DNA of 64,000 bases, taken from the NCBI GenBank assembly GCA_036583965.1, contig JAZBQD010000019.1:17475085-17539084 (forward strand). Reading direction: 5' to 3'. The stretch comes from Prunella strophiata (lineage: Eukaryota; Chordata; Aves; Passeriformes; Prunellidae). The notes below the pieces were generated by a model that did not search any database, had not been told where the DNA came from, and was given only the letters and a program-made list of their open reading frames with translations. The position numbers and the translations under genes were made by a program. Below, one piece after another: positions 53,557-64,000 of the stretch (positions are counted from its first letter, which is position 1; each line of letters starts with the position of its first letter).

Positions 53557-54060
53557 GCTGGCCATTCTCCCACTTTGCTGGAAGAGAAACCTATTGTTAG
53601 CAGCAGGGACAGTGATGAAAGCTTGAGCAATGATGACCTCGATGTCCCAGAGATAACACACATCTGCATAACTGGGTACAAAGTGCATGTGTGTTTATGT
53701 GTGTGTATTCTTCAGTCAAAAAAAAAATGTTTGCAACCTGTAAGGCTGCAAGGAGTTACAGCCCTCATAATCACATCTTCCACTGTAGAAGCTGAGGCTG
53801 CAGCAATCAGTCAAGAAGATGGTTGAAATTCCTGATCAAAAATTAGGTAAGTACATGATGGAACAGCAAATTGTTTCTCTCTTCTGTGCTAGCTCACTGG
53901 CCAGTGTTTTCTCCTAGCTGATGTTCTCTGTTCAGTGCTCCGAGCCGCACAGGCTGCATGGAGTCAAAAAACTTTACTGTTGGCTTTGTGATTGGTAATT
54001 TTTTTTTCCATGGCCTTCTGCACTGAAAGTTAGGCTTGCCAGTAATGTGCATCAAAATGA

Positions 54061-54080
54061 AAAAAATAAAATAAAATAAA
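54061..54080. repeat. (AAATA)-like short repeat
   Basis: A short run of AAAATA/AAATA units on the + strand. Confidence 0.88.
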
Positions 54081-55106
54081 GGAACAAAACCAAAGCAAAA
54101 ATCTCCACCCTGCTTTTAAACTATATATGCTATAACACATCATCTTTATGTGTAAGATGTATATCTCATCTCTCTGTAGTCAGGTGTCTCTTAAAATATT
54201 TTTATTTTGCACAGGTAGAATGACTATCAGTATTGTGAGTCTGTCTTTTAACAGTTAAATGATCTCAATCTTTACTCCTGAGATGAAAAGTTAGGATGCT
54301 TTGGTTTCCCACAGCTTCCTGAATGATGGATGAACCTCTTTGAGTTAGTGCATGTATAAGACCTACTGTAACTCTTTCTACTATCATTATTTTTATTAAA
54401 GCTAGTATTTTTAACAAGAATATATTGTAACTGTATGTTTGGTTTACAGTTTTTCAGCTGATAAAATGGTGTTGTTAGAGAATGGAAATCGTATGTGTTG
54501 CTTCATGACAATACAAGTGTAACAAAATAGAGGAGCAGGAAGAAGGTTTCTGGTAGAAATGTTCTGTATTTTTTAAAACTAAACCTCTTATGATACTTGT
54601 GCCATAGCTTACTTGGCAGGTGCCGGAAATGAACTTAAATAGGAAAAATCATTCGTTCATTTAGAGCTGTGCCTTTCTTCTTCTGTGTCTCATACTAGGT
54701 CTGTTTAAAGGAGTGTGAGATGCTCCTCTGTGACTTGGCATTACTAATGAAATTGCTTCCTCCTGGCCTCTATTGTATAGCTTCCAGAATTCTCATGCTT
54801 GGTCTTTCATGCACTGTTGTTGAGATATGAATATAATTTCTTGTTTCTTCCCAAGATCTTGGTTCTGAATCCTACTGTATTACTGTATGCTTCCACAAGT
54901 ATTCTGTTTATTTTAAGAGAACTTCTCAACCTTATTTAAATATTTCAGAAGTGGACTCAGTGACATCCCACACCAAGGAGTTTGACAGAGTTACAGTACT
55001 TACAATTCTCTTCAGGTATTTCTTTCTGTCTTGCACATTGCAACTTTATTTTAACAGCTATATTCTTATCCGTCATTAGGCAAAATAAATTAAAAATAGA
55101 AAAGAG

Positions 55107-55121
55107 AAAAAAAAAAAAAAA
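55107..55121. repeat. Poly-A run (15 A)
   Basis: Uninterrupted A run in an A-rich stretch from about 55080. No retrogene or retroelement body was recognised upstream of it. Confidence 0.9.
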
Positions 55122-58100
55122 CCTAAACAAATGGGGGAAAAAAGCCTCCACTCTGTTCATTATTCTCTGTGTTTTTGACCTGACTTATACCAAGGTTAAC
55201 CATCATGATGTGGGAAGGGAAAAGGCATGTCTGTTAACAGAGAAGTTAAACAGAGGCAAGCTGCTGTTTCCTGTGTTGCAGTTTAATAAGCCTGAAGGTA
55301 AAGATGGAAGACAGTGTTGCTTTTGCACCATTTTACTATTGATGAAAATTGAAAACATCAAACAATCAAATAACAAAAAAGTGTAGGAATGGGTTGTGCT
55401 AGAAAGTGAGGCAGGGAGGGGATTAGAAGATTGATTTGTAGACAAGGAATAATCTGAACTTCTGCCTTTTGAGTACAGTGGCATTAGGTTTTAGGTATTC
55501 CATCTACACTAGGAACATATAAATGGGAAAAAGCAGTGGAGGATGCTGAGGCAGAAGTAGAATGGACCAAAAACTGGCATACTGAATGGTAAAGTGAAGT
55601 ACTTTACAAAAATAGTTCTATTTTAGATGTAGTAACTTTAAATTAAAAGAAGATCTTATAAATTCCTTCCTGATGAGATAACACAGCAATGGTTGTAGTG
55701 TACAGATGGTGCAGTTTATTTACTAACTACATTTTTTACGTCAGTTGGCTGTAACATTTTCTTAATACCTAAATATGCATCTTAAGTGCCTCTCTCTAGG
55801 CATCTGTGCTGGAAAATTCAGGCCATGGTTGCTTTGAACTGCTTTAGCTGCTATTTTCTTTAAAACCTTATGGTATGGCTGTAAAGATAAATTTCCTTTT
55901 GCACAACCAAGAAGGCACTATGTTACCCTAATTTTTATTTAATTGGAAGGGGGTGGATTTGAAGGGTTTGATGAAACCAGATCAAAGTTTAAAATAATAC
56001 CAAAATAATACAAATGTCTATAATCACTTTCTCTATATGTAAAATGAACTCTGATCAGAGATCACAACATATAAAAGAATAGCTGTCACACCTGGCTTTC
56101 TCATGTACAAGACTGATTTTAATTATTTTTTGTGAATTCTAGAATAAAGAGTCTGCTACCTGAGGGCTATCCTCTGCATTGCTTGTATGTAATCTCATGC
56201 TAAATATTTCATGCCTACCATTTCACCACTTCACATGTCTGTGCAAGACAGATTCTGATCTATACAGGTAACATGCAAAGCAAAATTTGGCCCAAAATAC
56301 ATCTTGACAATATGTGTAGAAGATGTAATTCCTGAGTGATACTGTAGGTTATTTTTTCACTGAAAGAACTAGGTTCACAGATTTGGTGTTCACTATTGAA
56401 GACTCCACTGACAAGGGGTGTGAATCTAAAATGCTAGCAAACAGAACTGCCATGAGGTTCATAACACTGTTGTGTCATCTTCATGAAAAGAAGTTTTGTG
56501 TTTAAGAGCAATGCTGGCCAAAACAGTACAAGGGGAGGTACTGCAGCTGTAGAAGAAATCCAGCCCCTTGATGCCTTTCATGCCTTACAACATCTTGTAA
56601 GTGCTTAAGGCTTCTTCCAGGTCTTTTCTGGTACCTTGTGATGGACCTTGGTGTGTGAGGGACCAAGCACTGAAACTTCAGACTCTGTAGTGTGAAGTAC
56701 CAAATGTATAGCTAGACTGCAGTTGTTTGTTAGGAAGAACTGTGGCTACTGGCAATTTTTGTCATTATTTTCTTAACGCTCTCCAGTTTTGCCTGTTTGA
56801 GACTTTGACGTACTCTTACTTCTTTGTACAACACCTGCAACCCTTCATTTTCTTCATTGTTCCTTACTTCCCTCTTTTACAGGGAAGGCTGGACATCTGC
56901 TTTCCACTGACAAAAAATTAACAGTTCATGTATGCAGTCAGTTCACCATTTACTTGAATTAGCAAAAAAAGAAACCTGAATGCCATTCATTTAAATACTT
57001 AATTTTCTATATTCCAAAACTTTGTATGTAGTTATTTTTAACCTGGTTTCCTAGGGAAAGATGTTCCTGCAATCATGTTTCACTAACCACCCACTGTTAA
57101 TAACTTCAGGTAGGGCAGAGATCTGCCTGAAATCCACAGCTTCACAAATACAGGCCAGGTAGAAGGGACAGGATCCAGTTACCAACTGGTGAGGATGCAT
57201 CAGTAGGCAAGGTCAGACCTTACAGCTACAAATGGGAGCATCCATATGGAAGAGACTTCAGAAGGATGGCAGTGGGGAAAGGGCCATCAGCGTGGGGACA
57301 CTGGTGGGGACTGGCAGCCAAAACCAGAAGTGCCAGTCCCAGCCCTTCAGTCCCATGCCTTTGGTGCTGCTCCTCATGGCTACTTCTTGACTCTTCTTGA
57401 CACACTGCTCATGAGAACGCCTCCAGATGGTGGATGAAAATGCTGCAGAAGAATGTGCCAGCTTTTCAGTCTGCCTCTTTGTGTGGGCTCAGACAGCTGG
57501 CCCTCAGCCCTTGTCTCACTTGTGCACCAGTCCCTCCTTTGTCTTTTTTCCTTGCAGTAGGAAAACCAAAAGCACATTTTCCTGGATGCTACTGATACCA
57601 CCATTCATGCATGCCTCTAAGCTCTCTTACCTCTGCCAAGGTGTTATGGAATAGCTGTCTAGGTTCTTCAAGAATATACCAGCAGAAGCAGAACATAGCA
57701 GGCGTGGATGGGCCTGAGACATTGCTGTGCTTTGGGAGACAGCTGCTGCAGATGCAGTCCTGTGTTGTGAGCAGCCTGTGTTCATGTCTTACGTCATTGT
57801 AGAAACACTGTGGTACCCTTAGTGGTCCAAAGGCTAAGAATACACCTTTCAACAGAAAGTGGTTGCATCAATTTTATCTCAAATCACAGAGTTTATTACA
57901 CAAACAAAACCCAAAGTCATCAGGAAATGTGCTTTTCCTAGTAGTGTTCTTTTATTCTTTCAGCAGTAAAATTCACATTATCCTACAGTGTCATCCACTG
58001 AACTGAAAACAAAATTTAAGAACAGCCAATAAATAAATGCTGAAGTTGGCTGTATGAATTATGATATGTTAAATTCAACTTTTAAGAATCTCTTGATTTT

Positions 58101-59384
58101 ATGGTGTGAAAAAGAGGGAAGAATTTTGGTGAATTCGGTTTGTCTTCTTAGGCTTCTTTGCTCTTTTGTCTTGCTTTTTAACATTAGATGGATTATTCCT
58201 CTTTAGTTTGAAAGCACACACTTGCTGTGTGGTGTGTGGATCCAGTCTTGCAACATGGCACATATTTGGGAATGATGCTGTTGGGAGATGGCACTTTCAG
58301 CATACATAATTGCAGCAGGAATGCTGCTTTTGAGGTATCTTCAGACTTGAAGATAAACATAAATTGATAATGCTGCTTTTTCTTTGGAGAATGTCGACCT
58401 GTCCAGAAGACACAGGCACCTTTTATACTAAGTCTGCTGCTGCTGCTTCAGCTTCAGTTTGACACCCACTACACTGTTCCTCTGTTTACTGTTTTAGCAA
58501 TTAAATAATAGAGTAGTAGCCTTTAGAAGAGTGCTTGCAGCTATTCACAGAAAAGTAGTGCATACTTTGACTAATAAAAAGTCCCTTTTTTTAATTCTAC
58601 AGTCAAGTGCATTTTTGTTTGGCTTAAGCAGATTTTGAAATCCTGTCTGCGTCATTTCTATTGTTAATATATTACAGGGCTTTATACCACATCACATTAC
58701 TGGGAATAGATTTGAAATATATAAAGATCAAAAACACAGATATTTTTAACGGTGGTAAGTAATTTTCTGTCATAATAACCAAAATAAAGTGCCATGAAGC
58801 TATTAGTAGTAAATTAATTTTTTTGGTATGTAATTTGGTATAAATACTGACAAGCTGAAAAAACCCCCAACCCCAAACAACAAATGCATACTCATTAGTC
58901 ATTCAGTTTAGCAGCACAGAGGCAGCAGTCAGCTAGGGTGTGCGTTTTTATGTCTGCTTCAATTGCACACTTCATTTATTTGGACATGGCATAGGCGGCT
59001 TTCTCTGTCACACGGCATCACTGCACGATTAGCAAGTTGCGCCCCAGGGCAGCTGGGACGCTTTGCTGGGGCAGATGTTCTTTTCAGCTTATTCAGTGGC
59101 CGTTGTGGGGTTGTTTACTGTTGTCATAGATACCTGCATTTCCATAGCAGCCGAGCTGTTGTGTGTGAAGCAAGTGAATATAGTTATAAAAGGATCATAT
59201 TTTGTTCTGTCTCTATAACTTACCATCTGTCAGCTGACTTCTCATGATGGATTCAGAAACCAATTTAAGAATAACAGCAGCCAGCTGATCATTTTTGCTT
59301 ATATTAAAGTGACAATGGACAAGAATGCAAATAAGTTGGTGCTTCAATGAAATGCTAGTTTCTTTTTTTTTTCCTTAATTGCAG

Positions 59385-59867
59385 CAGTTTGTCTTCCAAC
59401 ACTTTCTCAAACTTTGCTGAAATCTTTCTTGACAAATAGAAATGACCAAGTGTCATCTTCTGTATTTGCTCAGGTATTCCTTGTGCTTTCCCACTCCTCA
59501 GCTGTCAGCTCATCCTTCTCTGTTGCTTACAAATTGTGATGTTGCACCTGCTTTCACAGATCCTTTGCAATGAAATCTAAATACTGCCCACAGAATTAAA
59601 CAGGGAACTGGTGAGGCTAGCAGCAAAGATATCATGCACACACAAGCATAAGTATGGCTCAGTGACATAGATCACCACTCTGTTTAATAGTAACAATGGG
59701 ATCACATGCAAGTTTGGGGATAAATTTAATGTGCAGTCAACGAGGCCTCTGAGTGGTGAGCTCTCATACCTTTTCACTCAGAGACATGGTCGAACCTGTA
59801 GTTTAGCAATGGGGGTGAGAAGATTAGCCCAGTTGTAAATAATGTATTTATTGGTTGATTTTTCCAG
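59385..59867 (+). other. FOXN3: Intron end before the 66-nt FOXN3 exon, with a candidate extra exon
   Basis: Opens with 89 bases (59385-59473) behind a very strong pyrimidine tract and gcag, open in one frame and followed by a weaker donor gtattc; this is not called as an exon. It ends with the acceptor gatttttccag that serves the 66-nt exon. Confidence 0.75.
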
Positions 59868-59933
59868 ATCCTGACATTGATGCTGCCACTGCCATGATGC
59901 TTTTGAATACTCCCCCTGAGATACAAGCAGGTT
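59868..59933 (+). CDS. FOXN3: FOXN3 internal coding exon (66 nt, likely cassette exon)
   Basis: With the g carried from the 13.7-kb exon this reads D-P then [16 protein letters not shown] and I-Q-A-G, leaving one base of the following Phe codon. It is the FOXN3 segment that directly follows the previous exon's peptide (about residues 249-270). The acceptor is very strong (gttgatttttccag, ending 59867). Two donors are possible: gttgtg at 59931 or gtgagt at 59934. I chose the second because it is near consensus and gives 66 nt. Entry and exit phases are the same, so skipping removes exactly 22 residues and keeps the frame. This fits the 490- and 468-residue human isoforms as I remember them. 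FOXN2 has a related segment with the same Met-Met-Leu-Leu-Asn core. From memory, human has Ser where this sequence has Thr in DAAT. Confidence 0.95.
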
Positions 59934-62900
59934 GTGAGTAGATATTTCTATAGCATATAGCAACATAGACATATAAAATTAATATTCTCTTTTATAAGTA
60001 TACAGCATACCAGATAAAAAGGATGTAATAAAGAAATATAACTTCCCTTGTAGACCCTTGCACTTCCTTGACCCTTACATGAGTATAATTTTGTGGTTCA
60101 TATTACATTTGTTACATGAATAATATTAATCCATGATCTCTAATGTGAAAGAGAGGTTATTGTTATTCATGACATACACTTAAATGAGTAACATACTATT
60201 ATCCATGCTGATAGAAAGACCTGGGGCAACAGCCAGGAGAAGGGCAGGGAGAGAGAGAAAGAGAGCAAGGGAGTGAAGGATACATGGCATATGGTTCTGT
60301 TTTCATTTTGTTTTGATTTGACTCCTATCGTGTAAGTTACCACAGCCATCTGGATACTTTCCATTCACTTGGGCACTGTTTCAGCTCCTTCCTTGCACAC
60401 ATCCTGCTTGTTTTGGTTTTTTTTTTTCCTCTGACTGATGCAAGGCAGTGGGCAGGTGACAAGGAGCAAAGAGAGGTTTCATTTCCTGCCAATACTCTCC
60501 TCCCTGTTCTGTGACCAGACCTAAGGTTTTAATGCTGTGTATTAACAGAGGCCTGGACCCCCCCTGTACTGGGCTGTGCAAATACTGCAGGAACCATCCT
60601 GCCCTGCAGAGCTTGCAGTGAAGGTATTACAGGAATCCATAGTGGAATATAGCTGAACAAAAACAGAGAATACAAGAAAACAAACATATCACTGGTCAGC
60701 AAGCATGGTAGTAATGCCAAATGACAGGCAGCTCTGAAAAATAAAGGCAGAAGTTAAAATAGAAACCATTACCAAGACTGTCTAGCATCACTGCTATTGT
60801 TCTAGCCTGGGCAACCAACTCCAAATTCCAGGGGAAGCCTTGATTTGCACTTTGATACTCTGCCTGGGGAAGAGAGTCAATTACCATCAAAGCCTTTCCC
60901 ATGCAGCTGAGGAAAGCTATTGTCAGCCTGCTTTGTGACCCTGCCAGAGGAATGCTTCTTGAGAAGCTTCTCTCAGGAGAGCGTGATGTACCAAGAAACT
61001 GTTCTGGAAAGAGAAGAGTGGTCCTTGTCCTCTCCTGAGCACTTTCAGGAACTGTGCATGGTAAAAGGGCAAGCAATCCCTGCTGTGTGTAGGTAGGAAA
61101 AGGAAAGATTTTACTGGGAAGAGGAGGTTACGTTTTGTAACTGATTAGCTTTATGGTTTTAAATGACCATTTAAAATTCCACACCCATGTGTGAAATACT
61201 GCTAACAATCACACATGAATTCTAAAATCAACTTTTGCTTTTATATGAAACCTTAAAATGGTGTCTGACAAACACTGGTTACAATTTATCCCAATTCCAC
61301 CATCCTTTAGTCTTCATTCAGAAAAACAGAAAGGCGTAGTAAAAGAGAAAAATATTGTTATTAGGATTATTTTGTGTTTGTGTAGGTTTTACTGTATAGA
61401 CTCATAAAACTGATTGTTCACATTGCAGCTAAAGGTTAGGAATATGCAATTAGAGTGTTAATGTCAGAAATCAGTTTCTCAATTATTAACAACTTGCAGC
61501 ATATTCACAGGCCAAATACTTATCAGTTGTAACTAAAGGCAGAAGTTCAAAGTAGCCAGTTGTGTACAAGTTTCTACTGAAATCTGCAATCCAGCTGGCA
61601 CCAGGAGTTAAAGCATGAAAGATAGTGTGATATGCTAAGAGAGGGCATGTAGCAACATAGATTTAATACTTTTTGCTTCAGTTTATTGAAGTTGTGTTTC
61701 ATCAGGTTTTGTAGGTTTGTGTTTGAAAAGAAACAGCAGTTGAAACACATGCTTCCTTTAGAAGCAGCTATGACAAGTTACAAATACTTGGGATTTTTAT
61801 TTGTAGTCAGTTCATGAATATTAATTCCAAAATATTTGACTTGCACTGAAAACTGTATCTTGACCTGCAAGGCAGTGAGCACTGTCTGGGCCATCTTGGG
61901 CAAGTTGCATCAAATTTATGGGCCTGTTTCCCTCTTGTGAATCTAATTTGGAGAGAGGACAGAAGAAAACAGGATGGTGACAAATGGTAGAACTCAGTTT
62001 AGAACTCATGGGTACTAAATCAGTGAAGTCCATGAGTTAGTTTTGTACAGTTGCTTTTTTGTACAAAAGATTTTCAGCACTTCAGTTCTTACCAACGTTT
62101 TGAAAGTGAATATTGCTAGCTGTCATTCCAGCATAGTATTCCCTGCTCCTAAGAGTGTGACATCCTGGGCATGTCATTGAGTCTTGCCAAACCATGATAT
62201 TTTGCCATGATTAAAATGGGAGATGGGCTTTGGTGCTTTTGCAGTGTGCTTGAATTCCTGAGATTCGAGTCACTGGAAGCATGTAAGTACCAACATCTTC
62301 TTAATTGGTGAGGTCATTTTGAGCTTTGAGCCACTTGCTTTTCCAAAGGGATGAGTAAAGAAGGGGCAGTGTTAGTGTATGGCTGCTACTGCTCGTGAAC
62401 ATTGCTGTGGTCAGAGAGATTATCCTGGAAATACTGATTTAATTCAAGAAGCTTCTCAGGTGCTGTAACACTTAGCTTCAGGTTCATGCATAGTCCTTTG
62501 CCCGTTGCTATATAATTTGTGAATTGTACACAAATGCAAGTACATTGCTCAGCCTAAAGTTTAATACTGCAAACAGCTTTTAAACAGTGCTTACAGAAAG
62601 GGTTTGGGTAGAAACCTGGAAACTGAGAGTCTTCCCAGCTCTGACATCCACCTTCTGGTTTCAGTACTGCTCATCACCACCTGGTTGGTTGGGTTGGCTA
62701 GAGAGTGGTGGCCTTCAGAAAACTTAGCAACACTGGTTTTGTGAGTGGTTCCTTATAGGAGACTGAAGTGCTGTGGTAGAGATGTTTAGGAAGATATGAG
62801 CATGGAGTTTTGCTGGGTGCTTCTTAAAAAATAGGTTTTCCAGGGTTGAAAACAGTGTCTCTCTGATTTGGAAGTCTTTATTAATCTTCGTCTCAAAAAA

Positions 62901-64000
62901 TGTAATACCCAGACTAGATACAGATATTGTAAGTTTGTTGGGAAGAGAAGTAATTCCCTAAAGAGATCTATTTTGCCTCTATACTTCTAACATTGTACCC
63001 CAGTGAAATTTGCTTTTTAAACTAATGCAAGTGGATTGTGTACGAGCAAGATACATATACAGGAATGAAGACCAAAAAAAATTGCCTTAATGAGAGTCAG
63101 AAATTCTCCAAATAGGATAAAATAGAACTTGCTGTTTTGTTGGGACATTTTTATTATATGTGAAACTTGATAGATGTAATGTTCTATTTGTACTGCTTAT
63201 GGACAAGTCACTTAGTTATAATGAGACAGCTTCCAGCCTAACTTCGAGTATCAGAAAATGATAAATCATTGAGAGTAAAATGTTTCATAAAGTTATTTTT
63301 ATTGACAATTTTGTATTAAATCGAAAACTAGGAAAAGACATTTTCATAATGTTCAAACTTTCTATTGCTGGATTTTGGTTGGGATTTTGTTTTGGTTTGT
63401 TTTACTTTGGTGTTTAATATTAAGCCATTAAAGGGATGAAATAAATTTGGAAAGAAAATTCACTTTTATGAAATACTTTCTACTTCTTCCTCCATACTCC
63501 TCATAATATTTTTAGAAAAAGTACGAGTGTGATAGGATTATTAGGACACATTTGTCTCCCCCACCTCAATTTTTGTTTAGAATAAATGGCTTGTTGGATG
63601 CATCCTAGATTTGCAGTTTGTAAGGACTACAGAGTATGGAATTTAAGAGCTATAAAATTGTCCTTGAGCTGTAAAATACAAGTTGGGCAGATGTCATCAA
63701 ATTCGTGCCTGGGATAAGATAGCTGAATAAAGTTACACATTTGGCAGAAAACATTTGCTTTTGGCAACTTCTGATGTCCCATCCACTATACATCATTAGC
63801 AATTTCTTACTTTCAGTTCTTGTAGCCTGATCTAAAGAATTCTGCTAAACGCTGTATTGAAAGAAAGCTTGGCAGAAAAGAGCTGAAGCTGACAGATGTT
63901 AGCCAAAACTCAGTACCTCTTGTCTATAATGATTTCTTCTGTGCTACAGAAGCTGGGTCAGGGAAGAGAGCCCTGAGATCAATGCATGTGCTGTATGATG
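59934..64000 (+). other. FOXN3: Start of the next FOXN3 intron
   Basis: Begins with donor gtgagt. A purine-rich GA patch lies at about 60234-60279. The following FOXN3 exon, expected to begin by completing the Phe codon and continue with a Pro-Pro-Gly sequence, was not found before the window ends. No other gene or mobile element was recognised. Confidence 0.8.

Larger units (their letters stand above)
53557..59384 (+). other. FOXN3: FOXN3 intron, 3' part, no supported gene
   Basis: AT-rich intron with an (AAATA)-like patch at 54061-54080 and a poly-A run at 55107-55121. One short candidate exon (53789-53846) is treated as a finding. A cluster of seven CpGs lies at about 58990-59155. No gene was recognised. 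Confidence 0.7.

Overview
This is vertebrate intronic DNA, almost certainly from a bird and probably a songbird. It lies inside the forkhead transcription factor gene FOXN3, which reads on the + strand. Only two short coding exons can be supported. The first (13714-13778) carries the peptide [16 protein letters not shown]. The second (59868-59933) carries [17 protein letters not shown] recognise these two adjacent peptides from FOXN3, just after its DNA-binding domain, and the reading phase fits across the intron between them (1 base left over, then 2 bases taken up). The second exon is 66 nt and symmetric in phase, which matches the 22-residue length difference I remember between the two FOXN3 protein isoforms. 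The forkhead exon(s) lie before this window and the C-terminal exons after it.

Layout: 1-13713 is the end of one large intron. 13779-59867 is a whole intron of about 46 kb. 59934-64000 is the start of the next intron. The DNA is mostly AT-rich and unique-looking, with few recent interspersed repeats. Visible repeats are a solo retroviral LTR with perfect 9-bp terminal inverted repeats (15814-16241), a GC-richer LTR-like block (about 11928-13342), an imperfect tandem duplication (16824-17603) that looks either very recent or like an assembly error, an (AC)15 and a few other microsatellites, and many poly-T or pyrimidine tracts. I saw no tRNA, rRNA, CRISPR, bacterial-type operon or second protein-coding gene. 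The long open frames scattered through the window resemble no protein I know.

Points worth a second look: several candidate unannotated exons with good splice sites, including an 89-nt one just before the 66-nt exon that would act as a 'poison' exon; a set of perfect or near-perfect palindromes of 20-28 bp; and a small isolated CpG-rich patch at 41262-41442 with RFX-like and CRE-like motifs. I found no convincing wholly new biological system. The bird call rests on recollection of avian LTR families and on general texture, so it is less certain than the FOXN3 call.
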